From contig JAQGPE010000463.1 of assembly GCA_028293225.1 (NCBI GenBank), positions 1 to 10,912 of the forward strand: DNA of 10,912 bases, read 5' to 3'. The stretch is from Akkermansiaceae bacterium. GTDB lineage: Bacteria > Verrucomicrobiota > Verrucomicrobiia > Verrucomicrobiales > Akkermansiaceae. Shown piece by piece: positions 1-5,778 of the stretch. The position numbers and the translations under genes were made by a program. The notes under the pieces were generated by a model, which had not been told where the DNA came from, made no database searches, and worked only from the letters and a program-made list of their open reading frames with translations. The stretch's first letter is position 1, and each line of letters begins with the position of its first letter.

Positions 1-792
1 CGGACTTCTGATTCCACGGGCTCAGCTCTGCCTGTAGCTCCGAAAAAATCGACTGCCGGCTCGGATCATCCCGGCTCTCCGGCCCCATCGCCAGCGATCC
101 CGGTTTCAGCCGCTGCGATAACAGCGCCTGCTTCGCCCCGTCTGATTCAAACCCATCTCGCCGGGATTTCCATCTCAGGCGTGATCTTCGACCAGCGCAC
201 CCACCATCTCCAGGTTGCCGACCAGTCCGGCGGGCCCGGTTCGAAATGGCCGGACGCCCAGGCGGCGGGGCTCGCCTACGGCGGGATCGCCGCGGTGAAC
301 GCGGGCTTTTTCACCCCGGAAGGCGCACCACTCGGCCTGGTGATGTCGCAGGGCAAACGCAGCGGTTCTTTGAACCGCTCCTCGCTGGGTGCGGGCTTTG
401 CGATCGGCGGAGGCAGTTCCGCCCTGATCCGCCGCGAACACTGGTCGAACGCCTTTGAGGCCGTGCAAAGCGGCCCCTTTCTGCTCGAAAACGGCCGCTC
501 GCCTGGCGGCCTCAGCCAGGTAACCTCGACGGCCCGCACCTTCATCGCCACCGATGGCAGCGGTCGCTGGATCATCGCCCGCACCGGTCCCTGTTCGCTG
601 GAAGGTCTTGCCTCCGCGCTGAACGGCGCGAGTCTGGACGGGATGAAACCGGTCACGGTCCTGAATCTCGACGGCGGCCGCTCCTCTGACCTCTGGGTTG
701 CCGCTTCCGTCGCAGGCGGCCCCTTGCATGAACGTCCGATGTGGAACAAACCGGTCCGGAACTTCCTGGTGCTGGTGCCTCAATCCTCATGA
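1..792 (+). CDS. Phosphodiester glycosidase (NAGPA/DUF2233) family protein, 5' end outside window
   Basis: The frame is open from base 1 to the TGA at 790-792, giving 263 visible residues, so the true start lies upstream; the GTG at 181 is internal. Residues 1 to about 55 are a low-complexity Pro/Ala/Ser-rich segment, likely a linker after an unseen signal peptide or other domain. From about residue 57 the protein matches the NAGPA-like fold (PF09992): the NAGFF motif is at about 100-104, GAPLGLV follows, QSGPFLL is at about 156-162, ARTFIATDG comes next, and NLDGG is at about 222-226. Members of this family cleave glycosyl phosphodiester bonds, such as uncovering GlcNAc-phosphate, or are uncharacterised exported proteins; the substrate here is unknown. 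The protein is clearly paralogous to the next gene, whose ATG overlaps this stop by four bases (ATGA), implying translational coupling. The family call is firm. The activity is inferred. Confidence 0.85.
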   Translation, partial: RTSDSTGSALPVAPKKSTAGSDHPGSPAPSPAIPVSAAAITAPASPRLIQTHLAGISISGVIFDQRTHHLQVADQSGGPGSKWPDAQAAGLAYGGIAAVNAGFFTPEGAPLGLVMSQGKRSGSLNRSSLGAGFAIGGGSSALIRREHWSNAFEAVQSGPFLLENGRSPGGLSQVTSTARTFIATDGSGRWIIARTGPCSLEGLASALNGASLDGMKPVTVLNLDGGRSSDLWVAASVAGGPLHERPMWNKPVRNFLVLVPQSS

Positions 793-1565
793 AAGCGCTG
801 CGACCCTCCCTGCTCCTGTTGCTGCTGCTTTCCGCACTGCCCGCCGCGGCAGGCCAGCATGAGCGCTTTGAAATGCCCCTCGCTCCCGGTGGCAGGGCCG
901 CCACGGTGCATGTCTACCTTTTCGACGATCGCGACGAGACACTCCAGGTCGCGATTCGCCCGGAGAAGGAGAAGGAAGGCGAGACCCCCATGGACCTCGG
1001 CAAGGCCTGCAGCGACGCGCGCGCTTCGGCGGGGATCAATGGCGGCTTCTTCGACTATCTGGGCGAGCCGCTTGGCCTGGTGATCGCCTCCGGCACGCCG
1101 ACCGGGAAGGTCAATCTCAGCTCCACCCTGACCAGCGGACTGGTGGTGCGCGAGGGCGACGGGCTGTCGCTGAGAAAGGCCAAGGAATACGACTTTGCCA
1201 CTGCCAAGCCCTCCCAACTCATCCAGACCGGGCCCTTTCTGGTGGAAGAAAGCAAGGGGTTGGTTGACCTGCAGCCGTCCCGCTTTGCGCGGCGCAGCGT
1301 GATCCTGACCGATGGCGGCCACCGCTGGGCGATCGCCTTCTTTCCCAGCGCGACGCTCGACGGTCTGGCAAAAGCGCTGGAGAAACCGGGAGCTTTCAAA
1401 CCCTTCCAGCCGCGCACGGCCCTCAATCTCGATGGCGGCTCCTCCTGTGGCTTCTGGACCTTGAGACCGGGCGGTTATGTGTTCTATTTGAAGGAAATTT
1501 CGAAAGTCCGGGATTTCCTGCTCGTAGTCCCCAAGGCGGTCGACCAGCCGCTGATCAAGCCGTGA
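789..1565 (+). CDS. Exported phosphodiester glycosidase (NAGPA/DUF2233) family protein
   Basis: This 258-residue protein starts at ATG 789. An ATG at 741 in the same frame would only add 16 residues lying on the end of the previous gene and would bury the signal peptide. From 789 the N terminus is a classic Sec signal: MKALRP, a poly-Leu core (residues 8-14), then ALPAAAGQ with likely cleavage around residue 21. Family motifs are INGGFF (83-88), GEPLGLV (92-98), QTGPFLV (146-152), ARRSVILTDGG (168-178) and ALNLDGGSS (211-219). These line up one for one with the upstream gene, so the pair arose by tandem duplication and has diverged strongly. No Shine-Dalgarno is seen; translation probably depends on termination of the upstream gene through the ATGA overlap. 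It likely acts in the periplasm or at the cell surface on a sugar-phosphate diester. The substrate is unknown. Confidence 0.87.
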   Translation: MKALRPSLLLLLLLSALPAAAGQHERFEMPLAPGGRAATVHVYLFDDRDETLQVAIRPEKEKEGETPMDLGKACSDARASAGINGGFFDYLGEPLGLVIASGTPTGKVNLSSTLTSGLVVREGDGLSLRKAKEYDFATAKPSQLIQTGPFLVEESKGLVDLQPSRFARRSVILTDGGHRWAIAFFPSATLDGLAKALEKPGAFKPFQPRTALNLDGGSSCGFWTLRPGGYVFYLKEISKVRDFLLVVPKAVDQPLIKP

Positions 1566-1579
1566 CGGCCGTGTCACGG
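1560..1579 (+). repeat. Perfect 7-bp inverted repeat across a stop codon
   Basis: CCGTGAC (1560-1566) and GTCACGG (1573-1579) are perfect reverse complements around a 6-base spacer. The left arm contains the TGA stop of the glycosidase gene (1563-1565). The RNA would form a strong short hairpin at the very end of the gene. No T-tract follows, so it is not a standard intrinsic terminator; it could stabilise a 3' end, or be chance. Confidence 0.4.
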
Positions 1580-1647
1580 AATGCGCTTGGACAGCACGAT
1601 CCCGTGGTGTATGTCTTGCGCGGAGTCTCCTCCTGTCCCGTCCCCAC

Positions 1648-1992
1648 ATGAAACTCTTCTGCAGTGCCGTTCTGGGTTGTGCGCTCGTTTCCTGCGCCCA
1701 GATGAAAACCTTCAAGGAGGCTACGGTTCAGAAGGCCGGGAAGTTTTCCAATTCGGTCGCGGGGCTGATGCCGGGCCGCAGTTCGATCCCGATCGTGAAG
1801 CCGCGTCAGGGGGAAATGCGCGATCTGAAGACCGGCACGGAGCAGGCGATTGCTTTCGAAAAAACCAAGAAGAGCCGCCCATGGTCATTTGGCGGCATGT
1901 TTGGCGGCGGACCTGCCGACTTCGAGGAACCGCTTCTGCCAGTGACCGCGACTCCTCTCGATGGGGATCTGCTGCCGCCGAAAGTGCACTGA
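1648..1992 (+). CDS. Small predicted lipoprotein of unknown function
   Basis: This 114-residue protein has a short lipoprotein signal: MKLF, a hydrophobic stretch to residue 15, and a lipobox LVSC with the modified Cys at position 16. Another Cys at 11 fits the lipobox less well. The mature part (about 98 residues) is small, basic in the middle (TFKEATVQKAGKFS, then IVKPRQGEMRDLKTG) and has a Gly/Phe patch (FGGMFGGG, about 82-89) and a Pro-rich end. I recognise no domain. It lies 82 bases after the exported glycosidase and 115 bases before the CLC gene, all on the same strand. The sequence just upstream is pyrimidine-rich with no Shine-Dalgarno. A longer frame overlapping it (1581-2111) has the composition of a shadow. 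The lipobox and gene-like composition support this frame as real, but the function is unknown. Confidence 0.7.
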   Translation: MKLFCSAVLGCALVSCAQMKTFKEATVQKAGKFSNSVAGLMPGRSSIPIVKPRQGEMRDLKTGTEQAIAFEKTKKSRPWSFGGMFGGGPADFEEPLLPVTATPLDGDLLPPKVH

Positions 1993-2033
1993 GCCCGGCG
2001 CTACAATCAGCGCAACCATGTGACCGTGAGTCA

Positions 2034-2063
2034 TTGACCGCGGATTCCGGGCAGCGTTACAAC
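2034..2063 (+). promoter_or_regulatory. Possible sigma70-type promoter for the CLC gene
   Basis: TTGACC (2034-2039, five of six matches to TTGACA) is separated by 18 bases from TACAAC (2058-2063, four of six matches to TATAAT). This would start a transcript about 35-40 bases before the GTG at 2108. The region between 1993 and 2107 otherwise holds a weak hairpin (GCGCT 1998-2002, AGCGC 2009-2013) without a T-tract. Consensus rules from Proteobacteria may not transfer to this host. Confidence 0.3.
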
Positions 2064-2107
2064 TGTGGCATATTGTCGATCCTCTTGACCTCCGTCATGG
2101 TCGGCGG

Positions 2108-3430
2108 GTGACGAATGGCGAGATCGATGCGGGTGGCGGCCTGAATGAAGAAGAAGTGCGGCGGCGGCATATCCTGCCGAAGGCGCTGGTGGTGGGAATC
2201 GTGGCGGGACTGATCGCGTCGGCGTTCCGGTTGATCCTGAACTGGTCGGAAGATCAGCGCATGGAACGGATGAGCCATTTCCATGGCATCCCCGCGCTGC
2301 TGCTGTGGATGCTGCTCGGAGCCCTGGGTGGTGGCCTGGGCCTCTGGATGGTCCGGCGTCTCGCCCCGGAAGCGGCGGGCAGTGGCATTCCTCACCTGCA
2401 GATGGTCGTCCAAGGGCAGAAGACCCTGAACTGGCGGCGACTGCTGCCGGTGAAATTCGTCGCCGGCGTGCTGGGAATCGGCAGTGGGATGACGCTGGGC
2501 CGTGAAGGGCCGACGATCCAGATGGGTGGCGCCAGCGGCCTGATGGTCGCCAACTGGTTCCGGGTGAAGCCGGGCGGCGGCGAACGAAAAGCGCTGATCA
2601 GTGCCGGCGCGGGTGCCGGTCTGGCGGCGGCTTTCAATTCTCCGCTGGCGGGTCTGATTTTCGTGCTGGAGGAGTTGCAGGGGAACTTCACTCCGGTGGT
2701 CTTCGTGGCGGCCTTTCTGGCCTCGGTCTCGGCGGACGTCGTGAGCCGGCTGCTGGTCGGGGAAAAGCCGGTCTTCGACCTGGAAGCGGTCTCGTCCGGG
2801 TCGGGCGCGTATGAGCTGCCCTTTGCCCTCCTGCTTGGTCTTTTCGCCGGCGGACTGGGGATTCTCTTCAATCGCAGCCTGCTCGGGAGCCTGGATGGGT
2901 TTGACCGCTTCACGAAATCGAAGTGGCTGGGTGGAGCACTGGCCGGAATGGTGGCGGGAATCGCAGGCTGGTACATGCCGCACCTCTCCGGCAGCGGCGG
3001 GGCGCTGGCCGACCAGGCGATCGCCGGGCATATCGCCATCGCGGTCCTCCCCGCCCTGCTGATCGCGCGTTTTTTCCTGACCATGGTTTGCTACGGTTGC
3101 GGCACCGCGGGCGGGATCTTTGCGCCCATGCTGGTGATCGGGGCGCTGGGCGGCCTGCTCTTCGGTCATGGAGCGAACCATTTTTTCCCTGGCTGGATCC
3201 CGCATCCGGAGACTTTCGCGGTCCTGGGAATGGGGGCGCTTTTTACCGCGGTGGTCCGCGCTCCTCTCACCGGGATCGTCCTGATGGTCGAAATGACCGG
3301 CAAATACCACTTCATGCTGCCGCTGCTGGTCTGCTGTCTGGCCGCGTATGGAGTGGTCGAAATGACCGGCTGCCCGCCGATTTACGATGCCCTGCGGCGG
3401 CGTTCCGCGGCCTTGGCGCCAGCGACCTGA
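2108..3430 (+). CDS. CLC-family chloride/proton antiporter
   Basis: This 440-residue polytopic inner-membrane protein carries all CLC signatures in order: GSGIP (91-95, chloride-binding Ser92), GREGP (131-135, gating Glu133, the ClcA Glu148 equivalent), SPLAGLIFVLEEL (178-190, with Glu188-Glu189 matching ClcA Glu202-Glu203, the inner proton glutamate), GIFAP (336-340) and IYDAL with Tyr426 in the position of ClcA Tyr445. Keeping both the gating and proton glutamates points to a coupled 2 Cl-/1 H+ exchanger rather than a passive channel. The protein ends soon after the last helix, so there is no CBS-domain tail. The start is GTG at 2108: the frame upstream has no ATG, GTG or TTG before a stop at 2027-2029, and about 25 hydrophilic residues precede the first helix. 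No Shine-Dalgarno is evident. Likely roles are chloride homeostasis or acid resistance. Its neighbours do not narrow this. Confidence 0.95.
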   Translation: MTNGEIDAGGGLNEEEVRRRHILPKALVVGIVAGLIASAFRLILNWSEDQRMERMSHFHGIPALLLWMLLGALGGGLGLWMVRRLAPEAAGSGIPHLQMVVQGQKTLNWRRLLPVKFVAGVLGIGSGMTLGREGPTIQMGGASGLMVANWFRVKPGGGERKALISAGAGAGLAAAFNSPLAGLIFVLEELQGNFTPVVFVAAFLASVSADVVSRLLVGEKPVFDLEAVSSGSGAYELPFALLLGLFAGGLGILFNRSLLGSLDGFDRFTKSKWLGGALAGMVAGIAGWYMPHLSGSGGALADQAIAGHIAIAVLPALLIARFFLTMVCYGCGTAGGIFAPMLVIGALGGLLFGHGANHFFPGWIPHPETFAVLGMGALFTAVVRAPLTGIVLMVEMTGKYHFMLPLLVCCLAAYGVVEMTGCPPIYDALRRRSAALAPAT

Positions 3431-3502
3431 GCGTGCTTTCCAGCGCGATGGGTGATTCGGGCGTTGGCAAATGCGCGGGGATGCCCTACCCCTCGCCGCG
3501 CC

Positions 3503-4618
3503 ATGCTGAAAGCCGGAATCGTCGGACTGCCGAATGTCGGGAAGTCCACCCTCTTCAATGCCGTCACCCGTACCCGCAAAGCGGAGGCGGCCAACTATCC
3601 CTTCTGCACCATCGACCCCAACGTGGGGATCGTGATGGTTCCGGATGAGCGGCTGGCTGTGCTGTCGAAGATCTCCGGCTCCCAGAAGCTGATCCCGACC
3701 GCGATCGAGTTCGTCGACATCGCCGGTCTGGTCAAGGGCGCCTCCGAGGGCGCCGGCCTAGGCAACCAGTTCCTGGCGAACATCCGTGAGACCGATGCGA
3801 TCGTGCAGGTGGTGCGCTGTTTCGAAAACGACGACATCATTCATGAACTCGGCTCCGTGGACCCGATCCGCGACATCGAGATCATCAACGCCGAGCTGAT
3901 CCTTTCCGACATCGCCGCGATGGAAAAGCGCCGCGTGTCCCGTGAAAAGAAGGCCAAGGGCGGAGACAAGGAGTCGAAGGCCGAAGTCGAGCTGATGGAC
4001 AAGCTTCTCCCTCACCTCAACGAGGGCAATCCCGCGCTGAACCTGCCACTCTCCGACGCCGAGCGCGAGATCCTGAAGGGCTTTTTCCTGCTTTCCGACA
4101 AACGCACGATCTTCGCCTGCAACGTGGCGGAGGACGAACTGGGCGGAGCTCAGGCCGATCCGGATTCCCATCCGATGGTCGCGAAGGTCCGCAAGTATGC
4201 CGCAGAGGCCCACGGTGCCGAAGCGGTGGTGATCTCAGCCCGCATCGAGGAAGAGCTGATCGACCTCGATCCCGCCGATGCCAAGGAACTGCTTGCCGAA
4301 ATGGGGGTGCACGACTCCGGCGTTTCCTCACTGATCCGTGGCGTCTATCATCTTCTCGGTCTGCGCACCTACCTGACCACCGGGGAAAAAGAAACCCGCG
4401 CATGGACCATCATTTCGGGCGACAAGGCCCCTGCCGCGGCAGGCGTGATTCACACGGATTTTGAGCGCGGCTTCATCGCGGCCGAAATCGTTCATTACGA
4501 CGACCTCGTCGCCGCCGGTTCCAAGCATGCTGCCAAAGAGGCGGGCAAGCTCCGCATCGAAGGCAAGGAATACGTGGTCAAGGACGGCGACGTGGTCGAG
4601 TTCCGCTTCAACGTCTGA
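3503..4618 (+). CDS. ychF: YchF/OLA1 family redox-regulated ATPase
   Basis: This 371-residue protein, close to the usual 363 or so, is a TRAFAC-class P-loop protein of the OBG-HflX group that prefers ATP to GTP and binds ribosomes. The P-loop GLPNVGKST is at 8-16, the G3 region [19 protein letters not shown] at 72-90, and the G4 position reads NVAE (207-210), the NxxE form that explains ATP preference in this family. His114 sits in ENDDIIHEL, where E. coli YchF has its catalytically important His114. A coiled-coil segment rich in Lys/Glu lies around 138-170. The C-terminal TGS domain (about 287-371) contains [10 protein letters not shown] and ends in VVEFRFNV as is typical. The start at ATG 3503 gives the conserved [11 protein letters not shown] beginning; an in-frame extension to 3452 adds 17 non-conserved residues. 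No Shine-Dalgarno is visible. It follows the CLC gene by 72 bases and could be co-transcribed or have its own promoter. Confidence 0.97.
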   Translation: MLKAGIVGLPNVGKSTLFNAVTRTRKAEAANYPFCTIDPNVGIVMVPDERLAVLSKISGSQKLIPTAIEFVDIAGLVKGASEGAGLGNQFLANIRETDAIVQVVRCFENDDIIHELGSVDPIRDIEIINAELILSDIAAMEKRRVSREKKAKGGDKESKAEVELMDKLLPHLNEGNPALNLPLSDAEREILKGFFLLSDKRTIFACNVAEDELGGAQADPDSHPMVAKVRKYAAEAHGAEAVVISARIEEELIDLDPADAKELLAEMGVHDSGVSSLIRGVYHLLGLRTYLTTGEKETRAWTIISGDKAPAAAGVIHTDFERGFIAAEIVHYDDLVAAGSKHAAKEAGKLRIEGKEYVVKDGDVVEFRFNV

Positions 4619-4644
4619 AGAAGCGGAACGGCCGTCTGCGGTTC

Positions 4645-4776
4645 TCACGTGCAACCGCGGATCAGGAAGAGAATCAATAGCACGGGAATCGGGATTCCGA
4701 GGGCCCACAGCAGCACCCAGCCGATTGCGCCCTTATCCAGTTTCGATCCCTGTTCCCTTGGTGTTTTGATTTTCAT
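4645..4776 (-). CDS. Conserved-looking 43-residue single-pass membrane protein
   Basis: On the minus strand an ATG at 4776 opens a 43-codon frame ending in TGA at 4647-4645. The protein has a basic hydrophilic head (MKIKTPREQG, SKLDKG), then one transmembrane helix from about Trp20 to Ile39 with the distinctive run LWALGIPIPVLLILFLIRG, and ends GCT. I recall similar tiny proteins with a GIPIP...RGCT ending, annotated as hypothetical in several Gram-negative genomes; this is from memory. A purine-rich GGAGAGGAG lies 14 bases upstream of the ATG, slightly far for a Shine-Dalgarno but one of the best in this window. It converges on ychF with a 26-base gap and lies downstream of the amidotransferase on the same strand (103 bases). 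The function is unknown; tiny proteins of this build often bind larger membrane complexes. Confidence 0.72.
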   Translation of the reverse strand: MKIKTPREQGSKLDKGAIGWVLLWALGIPIPVLLILFLIRGCT

Positions 4777-4879
4777 ATGGGTAGTGGTTTCTCCTCTCCA
4801 TTGCAGGGGGTGGACCACTTGCCCATCACGACATCAAGACACTCTACCTGAGCGATTTAGGTAAGATCGGACTTTCTGA

Positions 4880-5680
4880 TCACCCGGCAAAATTCGCGGG
4901 CCCATCTAGCAGAACGCCCGGCGCCGCTTCGTCGCGTTGCGAATTGCCCTCTTCACTTTTCCCGGTCGAGAGCTGGTTCAGCCATTCGGTGAAGAAAGCC
5001 CGGTAGCGTGCCATTCCTCCGCGTCCAACCTCCGCGGTCTGGTGGCGGAGATCACGAGGATCGAGTCCGGCTCCGGCGATCTCACAGGCGTGGCCGATCA
5101 GCCAGGATTCGATGCCCTTGACCGCATCGACCTCGGCGTGGAATTGCAGACCCAGCACATGATGACCGACGGAGAACGCCTGCTGCGCGCAAGCGTCGGT
5201 CATCGCCAGATGCCTCGAGCCCGGTGGCAGGTCCAAGGTGTCACCGTGCCAATGGAGCACCGGCAGTCCTTCGAGGTGGCGCAGCGGCGAACGGCTGCCG
5301 GCCTCAGTGAGAGCAAGCGGCGCCCAGCCGATTTCCTTGATGCCTGAGGGGAAGACTTCGGCACCGAGCGTGGTCGCGATCAACTGCGCACCGAGGCAGA
5401 TGCCGAGGGTCGGCATCTCCCGGGCGAGACGCTGCCGCAGGATCTCGATTTCCTTCGCAAGAAACGGATAGCGGTCGGACTCGTAGACCCCGATCGGGCC
5501 GCCAAGAACGACGAGAAGATCCGGCCCGAGAGGATCGAAGGCCGCCAGATCCTCTGTCCAGACGTCCCAGTAGCGGATCACGTGGCCGGTCTCTTCCAAT
5601 GGTGCCGCCAGGAGACCCAAGTCCTCAAATCCGACGTGCCGGAGCACCCATGCCGTCCTCGTTTTTTCCATAGGATCCAT
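4880..5680 (-). CDS. Class I glutamine amidotransferase-like protein (GATase1, GMP-synthase-like subgroup)
   Basis: This 266-residue cytoplasmic protein belongs to the stand-alone class I glutamine amidotransferase-like family that often carries the GMP synthase-type label. The nucleophile elbow GICLGAQL (93-100) places Cys95 as the catalytic thiol, and QFHAEVD (179-185) supplies His181 and Glu183, so the Cys-His-Glu triad is complete. VVLGGPIGVYESD (57-69) is the conserved oxyanion-side loop, and HWHGDTLDLPPG (143-154) is typical of the subgroup. Such proteins transfer or hydrolyse glutamine amide nitrogen, or hydrolyse gamma-glutamyl compounds; the acceptor is unknown. The last 25 or so residues after TEWLNQL look non-conserved. 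Either Met1 (5680) or Met4 (5671) could be the start; a GGA seven bases before Met4 slightly favours the shorter form. It lies 98 bases after the S41 protease on the same strand. The two share no obvious pathway. Confidence 0.88.
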   Translation of the reverse strand: MDPMEKTRTAWVLRHVGFEDLGLLAAPLEETGHVIRYWDVWTEDLAAFDPLGPDLLVVLGGPIGVYESDRYPFLAKEIEILRQRLAREMPTLGICLGAQLIATTLGAEVFPSGIKEIGWAPLALTEAGSRSPLRHLEGLPVLHWHGDTLDLPPGSRHLAMTDACAQQAFSVGHHVLGLQFHAEVDAVKGIESWLIGHACEIAGAGLDPRDLRHQTAEVGRGGMARYRAFFTEWLNQLSTGKSEEGNSQRDEAAPGVLLDGPANFAG

Positions 5681-5731
5681 GAAGTCGCTGTTGCGGCCTT
5701 CATCTCTGCGGATCCCGGGCCAATACGGAAG

Positions 5732-5747
5732 AAAAATGCCGGAGCAT
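5732..5747 (-). terminator. Weak candidate intrinsic terminator after the S41 protease gene
   Basis: Read on the minus strand, ATGC-TCCG-GCAT (5747 to 5736) forms a short 4-bp stem with a tetraloop, followed directly by five T residues. It sits about 32 bases after the protease stop and 52 bases before the amidotransferase start. The stem is short, so termination would be partial at best. The same gap holds two copies of GGATCCCGG (near 5710 and 5765). Confidence 0.2.
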
Positions 5748-5778
5748 CACTACCGCGCTTCTCGGGATCCCGGCCGGA

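Noticed and set aside
780..1715. 311-codon - strand frame opposite the second glycosidase gene
   Set aside because: It covers a gene with full family motifs on the + strand. The product is Arg/Gln/Gly-rich and featureless.
1581..2111. 176-codon + strand frame overlapping the small lipoprotein, ending in a GTGA overlap with the CLC start
   Set aside because: The overlap looks tidy, but the product is low-quality (Arg/Ser/Gly-rich, no signal or domain), and the alternative frame has a clean lipobox.
2057..3310. Open - strand frame of 417 codons antisense to the CLC gene
   Set aside because: The CLC protein on the + strand is certain. The antisense product is Arg/His/Gln-rich with no domain, typical of a shadow frame.
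3452..3502. N-terminal extension of YchF to an earlier start
   Set aside because: It adds 17 Arg/Pro-rich residues before the conserved [11 protein letters not shown] start.
4619..4644. Bidirectional terminator between ychF and the small membrane protein gene
   Set aside because: Only a 4-bp GAAC/GTTC pairing with a long loop and no T-tract is present, too weak to call.
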